From positions 62,001 through 126,000 of the forward strand of contig JAHBVL010000006.1 of assembly GCA_019637585.1 (NCBI GenBank): DNA of 64,000 bases, in the 5' to 3' direction. The first letter of the stretch is position 1. Each line of letters opens with the position of its first letter. The translations under genes were made by a program, and so were the position numbers. Below are positions 53,203 to 61,893 of the stretch, in pieces. The notes below the pieces were generated by a model. That model had not been told where the DNA came from, ran no database searches, and saw only the letters and a list, made by a program, of their open reading frames with translations. This DNA comes from Thermomicrobiales bacterium (GTDB taxonomy: Bacteria; Chloroflexota; Chloroflexia; Thermomicrobiales; UBA6265).

Positions 53203-54399
53203 ATGAAGGCCCTATTCCGACCAGCCGTTGTTTCCCTCGTGCTGGCGCTGTTGCTTTCGGCGCCATTTGCCATGTCGCAATCGACCGTGGCGCAGGACGA
53301 GGGACCAATTTTGATTGGCGCGCCGGTCAACCTGACCGACTGGATGGCCGCCTACGACGTTCCGCCCCTGGAAGGGGCCAAGCTGGCCGTCAAGCAGATC
53401 AATGCGAATGGCGGAGTGCTTGGCCGTGAGCTGCAGATCATCGAGCTCGACGGCAAAACCGATCCCGCCACGGTCGGCAATGTCGCCCGCGAGCTGATCA
53501 GCCAGGGCGCGGAGATCATTCTGGCGCCGTGCGACTTCGACTACGGCGCGCCGGCCTCCCAGGCAGCGCAGGAAGCCGGATTGGTCGGTATCTCCTTCTG
53601 CGCATCGTCGCCCCTTTTCGGCTCCGCGACGCTGGGAGACAAGCAGTTCACCCTGTCGATGTGGAATCAGACGATGTCCGCCGCTGCTGCGCAGTTCGGT
53701 ATCCAGGAGCAGGGCTGGACCACAGCCGCCACGATCATCGATCAGGCCACTGAGTACACGCAATCGCTCGGCGACTACTTCGTCGAGACCTGGTCGCATC
53801 TCGGTGGTGAGGTTGTCAGCGAGGATACCTATCAGCAGGGCGACATGACCGCGTCTGCCCAGGCGCAGCGGATTCTCGGTCTGGACGAGCAGCCGGACGT
53901 CATTTTCGTTTCGTCCAACATGCCCGACTACGCCGCGATCATCGCGGACCTTCGGTCGGCGGGTATCGAGTCGGCGATCATGGGTGGCGACGCCATGGAC
54001 ACTGAAGAGTTCTATGAAGCGCTTGGCGCCGATCTCGGCAACAACATCTTCATTTCCACTCACTCGTTCATCGGCGCGGAGGCTGGACCCGAGATGGAGC
54101 AGTTCATCGCCGATTTCGAGGCTGAGTATGGGCGGCCACCAGGGGTCAGCTTCGCGGCCATGGGTTGGGACGTGATCCACGTCCTGGCGGCGGCGATCGA
54201 GGCGGCAGGCACCACTGAGGGCGCCGCACTGGCTGCCGCAATGGTCAACACCGAGTTCCCGGGGCTGAGCGGCAACCTGACCTGGTCGGACGCCGAAAGC
54301 GGGCATATTCCGCAGAAAGAGGCGTTCATTCTGGAGATCGTGGATGGCGCTCCCACGTTCGTGATGCGCCTGAAGCCGGAATGGCAGCCGGAAACCTAG
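53203..54399 (+). CDS. Branched-chain-amino-acid-type ABC transporter substrate-binding protein (LivJ/K-like)
   Basis: A 398-residue exported protein. The signal peptide covers about residues 1-30. The mature part opens ILIGAPVNLTD and has AVKQINANGGVLGRELQIIELD, followed by ISQGAEIILAPCDFDYGAPAS, as in peripla_BP_6 (Leu/Ile/Val and amide-binding) proteins. Family members bind diverse amino acids, amides and aromatic acids, so the substrate is open. ATG at 53203 follows GGAGG. First gene of a nine-gene unit; two hairpins follow it. Confidence 0.9.
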   Translation: MKALFRPAVVSLVLALLLSAPFAMSQSTVAQDEGPILIGAPVNLTDWMAAYDVPPLEGAKLAVKQINANGGVLGRELQIIELDGKTDPATVGNVARELISQGAEIILAPCDFDYGAPASQAAQEAGLVGISFCASSPLFGSATLGDKQFTLSMWNQTMSAAAAQFGIQEQGWTTAATIIDQATEYTQSLGDYFVETWSHLGGEVVSEDTYQQGDMTASAQAQRILGLDEQPDVIFVSSNMPDYAAIIADLRSAGIESAIMGGDAMDTEEFYEALGADLGNNIFISTHSFIGAEAGPEMEQFIADFEAEYGRPPGVSFAAMGWDVIHVLAAAIEAAGTTEGAALAAAMVNTEFPGLSGNLTWSDAESGHIPQKEAFILEIVDGAPTFVMRLKPEWQPET

Positions 54400-54407
54400 A
54401 ATCTCGA

Positions 54408-54485
54408 GGAGCGCCTGGCGTTGACCGGGCGCTCCAGCAGTGAATCGATCCCTGGCATCTGGGGCGCCCAGCCGGCGCCCCAGAT
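54408..54485 (+). terminator. Two stem-loops after the binding-protein gene
   Basis: Stem 1: GGAGCGCC (54408-54415) with GGCGCTCC (54428-54435), 12-base loop. Stem 2: ATCTGGGGCGCC (54457-54468) with its perfect 12-bp complement (54474-54485), loop CAGCC. No T-run follows, so partial termination or mRNA protection is likely. Confidence 0.75.
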
Positions 54486-54506
54486 GGTGGAAGCTCAGGT
54501 GCGTTT

Positions 54507-55238
54507 GTGTCGGATAGTCTTCGCGTCGAGTCGCTGACGAAAGATTTCGCCGGATTGCGGGCCGTCGATGGCGTTTCCCTCGGCGTGGAGCAGGGGGAGA
54601 TTCTCGGCTTGATCGGTCCCAACGGCTCGGGCAAGACCACCACAATCAATCTCATCACCGGACTCCTGAACATCACCTCGGGCCGAGTCATGGTTGGCGA
54701 TCAGGACATCACCGGATGGGCTCCACACCGGATCGCCCGGTCCGGGCTGGCCCGGACATTCCAGGTCGTGCGGTTGTTCGAGGAATTCACCGTCCGGGAG
54801 AACGTCGAAGTCGCGGCAATCGCCGCGACGGGCGCGAATCGCTCCGTGGCGCGAGAACAGGCCAACAGAGCGCTCGTCCAGATGAACATCGCGCATCTGG
54901 CCGAAACGCAGGCAAGCGTCTTGCCGCAGGGCGAGGAGCGGATCGTCGAGATCGCCCGGGCTCTGGCCACAAATCCGCGCTTCCTCCTTCTCGACGAACC
55001 GGGCGCCGGACTCAACGACGCCGAGATCGAGCAATTTCTGCCGATGCTTCACCGAATCCGTGAAGAAACAGGGTGCGGCATCCTGATCGTCGATCACGAT
55101 ATGCGTCTGATCATGAATCTCTGCGACCGGTTGCATGTGCTGAACTATGGGCAGACGATCGCAGAAGGGACGCCGGACGAGGTGCGTTCCGATCCTGACG
55201 TGATCGAGGCATACCTGGGCGCCGAGGTGGCCGCATGA
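54507..55238 (+). CDS. ABC transporter ATP-binding protein, LivG type
   Basis: A 243-residue ATPase. Walker A GPNGSGKTTT, signature in LPQGEERIVEIARAL (a degenerate form of LSYGxQR), Walker B FLLLDEPGAGL, and the H-loop VDHDMRLI. GLARTFQVVRLFEEFTV with the long insertion after the Q-loop is typical for LivG. GTG at 54507 is the start. Overlaps LivF by ATGA. Confidence 0.92.
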   Translation: MSDSLRVESLTKDFAGLRAVDGVSLGVEQGEILGLIGPNGSGKTTTINLITGLLNITSGRVMVGDQDITGWAPHRIARSGLARTFQVVRLFEEFTVRENVEVAAIAATGANRSVAREQANRALVQMNIAHLAETQASVLPQGEERIVEIARALATNPRFLLLDEPGAGLNDAEIEQFLPMLHRIREETGCGILIVDHDMRLIMNLCDRLHVLNYGQTIAEGTPDEVRSDPDVIEAYLGAEVAA

Positions 55239-55978
55239 GCCTCCTCGCCATCGACGATATCCACGTGAACTATGGCGCCATCTCGGCCGTGCGCGGCGTG
55301 TCGCTGACCGTCGATCAGGGGGAGGTCGTTGGGCTGATCGGCGTCAATGGCGCCGGAAAGAGCACCACGATGCTCAGCATTGTCGGTGTCGTCAAACCGC
55401 AGCGGGGCACGATCGTCTATTCCGGTCAATCGCTGATTGGCCAATCGCCGGAAACCATCCTCAGACTGGGTATAGCCCCGGTCATGGAGGGGCGCCGCAT
55501 CTTTCCGTCATTGACGGTCGAGGAGAATCTGCGGCTCGGCGCCGCCACGAAGAAAGACAAACAGCAGGTCGAACAGGATATCGATCGCTGGACCACCTTT
55601 TTTCCCATCCTGCGGGAGCGGTTTGGCAAACCGGCAGGAAACCTCTCCGGTGGACAGCAGCAGATGCTGGCGGTGGCCAGAGCGTTGATGTCGCGCCCGA
55701 CCATGCTCCTGATGGACGAACCCTCGCTCGGTCTCTCGCCAAAACTGGTGGGTGACGTGTTCGCACTGATCCGTGAGCTACGCGATATGGGTATGACGAT
55801 CCTGCTCGTCGAGCAGAATGTGCGGATGACGCTGGATATCGTCAACCGGGTCTATCTACTGAACACCGGGCGCGTGGAGTTCGCCGGAACGCCGGACGAG
55901 CTCCGGGCGCGAGGGGATGTCGAACGAGCCTACCTGCATGGTGGTGGTCTCGCTCAGAAATCGGCGTCGCCGGCATGA
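55235..55978 (+). CDS. ABC transporter ATP-binding protein, LivF type
   Basis: A 247-residue ATPase partner: Walker A GVNGAGKSTT, signature LSGGQQQMLAVARAL, Walker B MLLMDEPSLGL and the LivF-specific GIAPVMEGRRIFPSLTV. It acts with the LivG-type subunit to energise import. Its last bases overlap the LivH gene (ATGA). Confidence 0.93.
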   Translation: MSLLAIDDIHVNYGAISAVRGVSLTVDQGEVVGLIGVNGAGKSTTMLSIVGVVKPQRGTIVYSGQSLIGQSPETILRLGIAPVMEGRRIFPSLTVEENLRLGAATKKDKQQVEQDIDRWTTFFPILRERFGKPAGNLSGGQQQMLAVARALMSRPTMLLMDEPSLGLSPKLVGDVFALIRELRDMGMTILLVEQNVRMTLDIVNRVYLLNTGRVEFAGTPDELRARGDVERAYLHGGGLAQKSASPA

Positions 55979-56868
55979 TTACCGACCTGGCGCAATACCT
56001 CGTTTCAGCACTTTCACTGGGAGGGCTCTACGCGCTGATGGCGCTGGGGCTGGTGATCGTCTACGGCATCCTGCGACTGATCAACTTCGCCTATGGCGAG
56101 CTTGTCATGGTCGCCGGATACGGCATGCTGATCATCGGCAGATCCCCCTGGCCATGGATTTTCGTGGCGATCCTGAGCATTCTCTGTGCCGTCATCGCCG
56201 CGCTGGTCATGGAACGGGTGGCATTCCGGCCCGTCAGGAACAGCTCGCCGACGACGATGCTGATCACGTCGTTTGCGGTCAGCACGCTGCTGCAGAACCT
56301 GGCGTTGCTGATCATTTCGCCACGTCCCAAAGTGCCGCGTTTGCCGGCCGTGTTCACCAAGAATCTCCGGTTCGGCGGTGTCCGAATCGACGTGCTCGAC
56401 CTGAGCGGGCTCATTGTCTCCATCGTCGCGCTCCTGGCGTTGACCCTCTTCCTCCGGAAAACGGTGATCGGGCTGGCGTTGCGAGCGGCCGCGGACGACT
56501 TCACCATGACGCGGCTGATGGGTGTGCGAGCCAATATGGTGATCGCCGCGGCGTTTGCCATCAGCGGGTTGATGGCTGGCATCGTGGCTCTCTTCTGGAT
56601 CGGCAACACACGCAGCACGACTCCCACGATCGGCCTGGAGCCGGTCTTGATCGCCTTCATCGCGTCGGTCGTCGGGGGTATGTCCTCGCTGAAGGGGGCG
56701 GTGGTTGGCGGGTATGTGCTCGGATTCCTGACCATCGGACTGCAAACCTGGTTGCCCCGGGATGTGAACGCCTACCGGGACGCGGTGCTCTTCGGCATCG
56801 TGATTCTCGTCCTGCTGGTCCGGCCGGAAGGCATCGTGCGGCCGGTTTGGTCACGGGAGGCGCGCTGA
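55975..56868 (+). CDS. ABC transporter permease, LivH type
   Basis: A 297-residue membrane protein, normal length for LivH, with about eight helices. LGGLYALMALGLVIVYGILRLINFAYGE-like opening (LGGLYALMALGLVIVYG), and AAFAISGLMAGIVAL with the loop RAAADDFTMTRLMGVRANM. Starts at ATG 55975 in the LivF stop. Followed by LivM after three bases. Confidence 0.93.
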   Translation: MITDLAQYLVSALSLGGLYALMALGLVIVYGILRLINFAYGELVMVAGYGMLIIGRSPWPWIFVAILSILCAVIAALVMERVAFRPVRNSSPTTMLITSFAVSTLLQNLALLIISPRPKVPRLPAVFTKNLRFGGVRIDVLDLSGLIVSIVALLALTLFLRKTVIGLALRAAADDFTMTRLMGVRANMVIAAAFAISGLMAGIVALFWIGNTRSTTPTIGLEPVLIAFIASVVGGMSSLKGAVVGGYVLGFLTIGLQTWLPRDVNAYRDAVLFGIVILVLLVRPEGIVRPVWSREAR

Positions 56869-56871
56869 GCG

Positions 56872-57987
56872 GTGACAGACCTGAGATCGCTGGCCAGCCG
56901 GATATCGACCCCTCTCATTCTGAGCGGCATCGTGTCGCTCATCGCCATCATCGCCTGGTTGCGGGGGGATGTGGTGTTCGAGCGGGTGGTGACGGTGATG
57001 TTCATCAACGTCCTGCTCACCGTGGCGCTGCAGGTGTTCATGGGCAATTCGGGTCTCGGTTCGTTTGGCCAGTACGCTTTCGTTCTGATCGGCGCTTATT
57101 CCTCGATCTGGTTTTCGCTCACGCCGGAACAGAAGAACCTGGCGCTTCCGGATATGCCGGAAGAGTGGTGGTTGTACAGCCAGCACTACCCCTTCCAGGT
57201 GGCTGTTGTGCTGGGAGGTGTGACGGCGCTGATCGTCGGTGCGGTCATTGGGATTGCCTTTGTCCGCCTGCGAGGGGCCTCTTTCACCATCGCCACCTTC
57301 GCGTTTCTGATCGTGGTGCACTCGATCGCGCTGCAGTGGCGGGAAGTGACCCGCGGTTCGCGCACGGTGATCGGTATTCCCAAAGAGACGTCGCTCCTGA
57401 TCGCCGCGGTCTGGGCCATTCTGGCTATTCTCATCGGGTACGCCTTCAAGGAGTCGACGATCGGGCTCAAATTGCGCGCTTCGCGCGAGGATGAGGACGC
57501 GGCGTCGAGCATCGGGGTTAATGTCCGGCTGATGCGCTGGATTTCGTGGTGTCTCAGCGTCTTCATGTGTGGTGTGGGCGGAGCGCTCTGGGCTCATTTC
57601 ATCCAGCAGTTCTCCCCCCAGCAGTTCTACCTCTCCGAAACCTTCCTGATCGTGGCGATGCTGGTCATCGGTGGATCGGCAAGCGTCAGTGGCGCCGTGG
57701 TCGGCGCGGTTTCCGTGGCCATGGTGTCGGAAGGGATGCGGCAGTTCGAGAATTCGTGGAATCTGGCTCGCCAGAAAGGAACCAGTATTGGCGACATCCT
57801 GCCATTTCAGCTGGTCGGCTTTACCGAGATCGTGATCGCGCTGGCGATGATCCTGGTTCTGGTGCTGCGGCCGTCTGGCATCATGGGTGGGAGAGAGCTG
57901 GCCTGGCCGCTGCGGCGGCGAGGGTCGCCACCGGCGGCGTCATCCGAATCGGTGGGTATGACCGGAGCGACAGATACGGCTTCGTGA
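56872..57987 (+). CDS. ABC transporter permease, LivM type
   Basis: A 371-residue membrane protein with about ten helices. It has GNSGLGSFGQYAFVLIGAY, the family Gly-rich segment, the loop ASREDEDAASSIGVNVRLM that contacts the ATPase, and LVIGGSASVSGAVVGA. GTG at 56872 follows GGGAGG at longer spacing. With LivH it forms the channel. Last transporter gene before the enzymes, 12 bases from the aminotransferase. Confidence 0.92.
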   Translation: MTDLRSLASRISTPLILSGIVSLIAIIAWLRGDVVFERVVTVMFINVLLTVALQVFMGNSGLGSFGQYAFVLIGAYSSIWFSLTPEQKNLALPDMPEEWWLYSQHYPFQVAVVLGGVTALIVGAVIGIAFVRLRGASFTIATFAFLIVVHSIALQWREVTRGSRTVIGIPKETSLLIAAVWAILAILIGYAFKESTIGLKLRASREDEDAASSIGVNVRLMRWISWCLSVFMCGVGGALWAHFIQQFSPQQFYLSETFLIVAMLVIGGSASVSGAVVGAVSVAMVSEGMRQFENSWNLARQKGTSIGDILPFQLVGFTEIVIALAMILVLVLRPSGIMGGRELAWPLRRRGSPPAASSESVGMTGATDTAS

Positions 57988-57999
57988 AGGAGTCGAGCA

Positions 58000-59343
58000 A
58001 TGACGACATCCACTATGGCGGAATCGATTGCCCAGCGCGACCAGCAGCTGATCGCTGATGCGCTGAAGATCCGGTACACCCCGTTTGTCCATTCCCACGG
58101 CGACGGCGCAAACCTCTTCGACGTCGATGGCAAACGCTATATCGATTTCGGAGGCGCGTGGTCGGCTGCCGGGCTGGGATACAGCAACCAGCGGGTCAAG
58201 GACGCGATCAGCGCGCAACTCGACCGCACGACCTGCAACATCCTGATTTCCGGACTGCACGAACCAGCTGTCGATCTGGCCGAGCGGCTCATCGCGCTGG
58301 CGCCGGGAGACTTCGAGAAAAAGGTCTGGTTTGGTCTTGCCGGGTCGGATGCCAGTGAAGCTGCCCAGCGGATGATCTTGCGAGCTACCGGCAAGCCGCG
58401 CATCGTCTCATTCATCGGCAGCTGGCATGGCACGACGGACGCGGGTATGGCCCTTTCGGCGCACCCCTCACTGCTCAGCGGCGGCGGCGCCCACGTGACC
58501 AAGATCCCCTACCCGAATCCCTATCGCGACCCCTTTGGCGGCGATGGTGAAAACCTCACCGACCGCTGCCTCGACTATCTGGAGAAGTTTCTCTTCACCA
58601 CGATCTGCCCTCCCGATCAGGTGGCGGCGATCTTTGTCGAAGCCGTTCAGGCGGATGGGGGCGACATCGTTCCACCGGACGACTTCCTCCCAAAGCTCCG
58701 GGCGCTATGCGACCGGCACGACATCCTGCTGGTGCTCGACGAGATCAAGGTCGGATTGGGCCGGACCGGCGAGTGGTTCGCGTTTCAGCATGGCGGCATC
58801 GCTGCCGACATGATTCTGCTGGGCAAGTCGCTGGGGGGCGGTCTGCCGCTCAGCGCCATCATCGGCCGCCGGGAGATTCTCGATGTCGCTTCTGGTTTTG
58901 CATTGTTCACCATGGTTGGCAACGCCACGAGCTGTGCCGCGGGTCTGGCGGTGATCGAAGAGATCGAACGGCTCGAGCTCGTCGCGCGGGCAGGCGTCGC
59001 CGGGCAACGGATGCTGCAGGGTCTGACCGATGCGCTGGGCGAGTTCGATTTCGTTGGCGATGTGCGGGGCAAGGGGCTGATCCTGGGCGTCGAACTCGTC
59101 GAGGATCGCGTATCCAAAAAACCCGAGACGACGCTTCCGGCGAAGATCGTTTATCGTGCCTGGCAGAATGGTCTGATCGTGTACTACGCCGGAAACTGGG
59201 GCAACGCGCTCGAGTTCACACCGCCGCTGGTGATTGGCGATGAGCAGATCGATGACGGTATCGACATCCTGCGGCGCTCGTTCGATGATGTGCTGAACGG
59301 CGCTGTCTCGGATGAGGAGATCGCCGCGTTTGCCGGTTGGTAG
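58000..59343 (+). CDS. Class III aminotransferase (PLP)
   Basis: A 447-residue fold-type I PLP enzyme related to 4-aminobutyrate aminotransferase and dialkylglycine decarboxylase. Asp247 in LLVLDEIKVGLGRTGEW binds the pyridine N, and Lys276 in MILLGKSLGGGLPLSAIIG forms the Schiff base. GSDASEAAQRMI and SWHGTTDAGM hold the phosphate region. The usual DEVQTG reads DEIKVG. ATG at 58000 follows AAGGAG. It probably deaminates an omega-amine or amino acid, product of or substrate for the neighbouring enzymes. Confidence 0.92.
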   Translation: MTTSTMAESIAQRDQQLIADALKIRYTPFVHSHGDGANLFDVDGKRYIDFGGAWSAAGLGYSNQRVKDAISAQLDRTTCNILISGLHEPAVDLAERLIALAPGDFEKKVWFGLAGSDASEAAQRMILRATGKPRIVSFIGSWHGTTDAGMALSAHPSLLSGGGAHVTKIPYPNPYRDPFGGDGENLTDRCLDYLEKFLFTTICPPDQVAAIFVEAVQADGGDIVPPDDFLPKLRALCDRHDILLVLDEIKVGLGRTGEWFAFQHGGIAADMILLGKSLGGGLPLSAIIGRREILDVASGFALFTMVGNATSCAAGLAVIEEIERLELVARAGVAGQRMLQGLTDALGEFDFVGDVRGKGLILGVELVEDRVSKKPETTLPAKIVYRAWQNGLIVYYAGNWGNALEFTPPLVIGDEQIDDGIDILRRSFDDVLNGAVSDEEIAAFAGW

Positions 59344-59367
59344 TGAGACGAGGATAGAACGCGCCTG

Positions 59368-60555
59368 ATGACAGCAGACCCGATTGCCGCCTACCTCGAT
59401 TCCCATCTCGATGACTATCTCGATGACCTTCGCGTTCTCTGCGCCATCGATTCCGGCAGCGACGACAAAGCCGGTGTCGATCAGGTGCAGCAATGGCTGG
59501 CGCCGCGATTGACCGGCCTCGGTTTCGCGGTCACGCTGGAAGCGCAGGAGGAGTTCGGGGACGACCTGATCGCGGTGCGCAGTGGATCGGGAAGTCGCCG
59601 GGTCATGCTGCTGGGACACGCCGATACCGTCTATCCCCGCGGCACAGCAGCGCAGCGGCCGGTGACGATCACTGATGACATCGTGCTGGGTCCGGGCACC
59701 TGCGACATGAAAGCTGGTCTATTGGCTGGCATCTACGCGGTGCGTGCGCTCGATGCCGCCGGGTGGAACAACCTCGACCGGCTGACATTTGTCGTCGTTT
59801 CCGATGAGGAGATCAGCCAACGGCACTCGGTTGAGATGCTCAGAGCGCAGGGACCACAGCACGACGCCATTCTGACGCTGGAAGCAGCGCGAGAGAATGG
59901 CGACATCGTCACAGCCCGGAAAGCCGGGTGCTGGCTTTCGGTCAATGTGACCGGCAAAGCGGCTCATGCCGGCGTCGAACCGGAGAAGGGACGCAGCGCT
60001 ACTGTTGCCCTGGGGCACATACTTGCCGAGACATTCAAGCTCAATGGGCTGAAACCGGGAATGACCGTCAATCCGGGAGATATCGCGGGCGGGAGAGCGC
60101 CGAACATCGTTGCCGATTCGGCATTCGGTCACTTCGATCTCCGGGCCTGGACCAATGCCGACCTCGAGGAGTTGCGGCAGGCATTCATCGCGGTCGCGTC
60201 GCGAGAGTATGTGCCCGGTGTTGTTGTGGACATCAGTATGGATGGTGGTTCCGGCATGCCCGCCATGGAGCGAACCGCAGGGGTGGAGCGACTGGAAGCG
60301 GCGGCCATCGATATCGCGGCCGAAATCGGCTTTCCGCTCAAGGGTGCGAGCACCGGTGGCGGTTCGGATATCAGCTACGCCGGCTATTCCGGCACACCCG
60401 GTCTGGATGGTCTCGGGCCAGTCGGCGGTCTCGATCATGGCCCCGAAGAATATATTCTGAAGAGCAGTATTGTGCCGCGCATTGCATTGCTGTCACGTCT
60501 TATCCAGCGCATTGGGGATGATGAAAGGCTTTCCTATGACCAACGACGACCCTAA
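59368..60555 (+). CDS. M20-family metallopeptidase (carboxypeptidase G2-like)
   Basis: A 395-residue dizinc hydrolase. Metal ligands: His84 (LLGHADTVYP), Asp113 (GPGTCDMKAG), Glu147/148 (VVSDEEIS), a Glu in ILTLEAAR, and the final His in GGLDHGPEEY. The dimerisation domain (about 190-310) includes VTGKAAHAGVEPEKG. Members of this group remove glutamate or acyl groups from amide-linked compounds. The start of the ligase gene lies inside its end (20-base overlap). Confidence 0.92.
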   Translation: MTADPIAAYLDSHLDDYLDDLRVLCAIDSGSDDKAGVDQVQQWLAPRLTGLGFAVTLEAQEEFGDDLIAVRSGSGSRRVMLLGHADTVYPRGTAAQRPVTITDDIVLGPGTCDMKAGLLAGIYAVRALDAAGWNNLDRLTFVVVSDEEISQRHSVEMLRAQGPQHDAILTLEAARENGDIVTARKAGCWLSVNVTGKAAHAGVEPEKGRSATVALGHILAETFKLNGLKPGMTVNPGDIAGGRAPNIVADSAFGHFDLRAWTNADLEELRQAFIAVASREYVPGVVVDISMDGGSGMPAMERTAGVERLEAAAIDIAAEIGFPLKGASTGGGSDISYAGYSGTPGLDGLGPVGGLDHGPEEYILKSSIVPRIALLSRLIQRIGDDERLSYDQRRP

Positions 60556-61891
60556 CTCCGCAGATTTGCTCGCGCGATTGACGCGCGACGGCATCGAGCA
60601 CTTCTGGGTGACCTATTACGACTACAGCGGTCTCGGATGTTCCAAATCAGTCCCGCCAGAGGTGTTTCGCGGCACTGTCGAATCGGGTGTTGTGTTCACA
60701 CCGGCGAATCTCGATATGGACATCCTGGACCGTCAGCCCCCGACGGCAACCTGGCTGGCGAACAGCGGCGACTTTCTCGCGCTGCCCGATCCCGCCAGCT
60801 ATACCGTTCTCCCCCGTTTCCCAAGAACCGCAAAGGCCAATGTCTGGATGCGGGCGACCGATGGGGGACTCTGGCAAGGGTGTCCTCGCACCCGACTGCA
60901 GGCCGTGATCGACGATCTCGCATCAGAAGGCTTCGCCGCCAGTTGTGCGTTGGAGCCGGAGTTCTACCTGCTCAACAAGGTCGGAGAGAGCGAGTACGAG
61001 CCGGTGAACGCCGCACGAATGTTCACCCAGGCCGGGTTGCAGCAAGCCCAGCCTTTCGCAACCCGTGTCGTCGATGAGCTGCGCGCGATGGATGTCCCGG
61101 TCGATCAGCTGGGCAAGGAGTATGGTCAGGGTCAGTACGAAATGTCGGTGCACCACGGCACGCCATTGGAAGCGATCGACCGGTATTGGTCGCTCAAGGA
61201 TGCGGTCACCGACATCGCCCGCGAATGCGGCTACATCGCGACGTTCATGCCCAAGGTTTACGCCAATTGGGCCGGCAACAGCCTCCACGTGCACATGAGC
61301 CTGAGTGATCTGGAGGGCAAGGGCAACGTCATGGAGTCGGCCGAAGATGAGACGTCGCTTTCCCAGACGGGGCTCTGGTTCCTGGGCGGACTGCTGACGC
61401 ACGCACCCGCGCTGACCGGGCTTGGATCACCAACGGTGAATAGCTACAAACGGCTTCTGCCTGGTTCATGGGCGCCGGCCAACGTCTATTGGGGCTATGG
61501 CAATCGATCGGGCGTGGCTCGGGTGCCGGGTGTTGGCTCACGACGCCATATCGAGTACCGCTCCGGGGACAATAGTTGCCAACCAGCCCTTTTCCTGGCC
61601 GGGCTCCTGGCCGCCGGTCTCGATGGGATTCGACGGCAAATCGATCCCGGTCCGCCCTATCAGGGGGACGTCGGGCGCCTGACGGTTGACGAAATGGCGG
61701 AGCTGGGGCTGACATTTCTGCCGCGGACGCTTCGCGATGCTCTCGATGCGCTGGAATCGGATGAAGTGGTCGCGGCCGCAGTTGGTGACGAAATCCTGCC
61801 GCACCTGTTGTCGATCAAGAGAAGTGAGATGGAAGCGTACGAGCTCACCGTCCATCCCTGGGAACGCACAACCTATCTGGAGGTCATCTAA
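60536..61891 (+). CDS. Glutamine-synthetase-like ligase (gamma-glutamyl-amide synthetase type)
   Basis: A 451-residue GS-fold enzyme. Metal and substrate residues are seen in CALEPEFYLL (Glu140, Glu142), GQGQYEMSVHH (Glu202), NSLHVHMSLSD (His251, His253) and RRHIEYRSGDNS. The sequence is closer to PuuA/IpuC/GlnT-like enzymes that join glutamate to amines than to GlnA; no adenylylation Tyr motif is evident. ATG at 60536 follows AAAGG. Position between an M20 hydrolase and FluG-like amidohydrolase favours amine glutamylation. Confidence 0.9.
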   Translation: MTNDDPNSADLLARLTRDGIEHFWVTYYDYSGLGCSKSVPPEVFRGTVESGVVFTPANLDMDILDRQPPTATWLANSGDFLALPDPASYTVLPRFPRTAKANVWMRATDGGLWQGCPRTRLQAVIDDLASEGFAASCALEPEFYLLNKVGESEYEPVNAARMFTQAGLQQAQPFATRVVDELRAMDVPVDQLGKEYGQGQYEMSVHHGTPLEAIDRYWSLKDAVTDIARECGYIATFMPKVYANWAGNSLHVHMSLSDLEGKGNVMESAEDETSLSQTGLWFLGGLLTHAPALTGLGSPTVNSYKRLLPGSWAPANVYWGYGNRSGVARVPGVGSRRHIEYRSGDNSCQPALFLAGLLAAGLDGIRRQIDPGPPYQGDVGRLTVDEMAELGLTFLPRTLRDALDALESDEVVAAAVGDEILPHLLSIKRSEMEAYELTVHPWERTTYLEVI

Positions 61892-61893
61892 CC

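Noticed and set aside
55917-57494. Plus-strand frame of 525 codons across LivH and LivM
   Set aside because: It is a shifted reading of two clear permease genes, rich in Arg/Gly/His as expected from out-of-frame GC-rich DNA.
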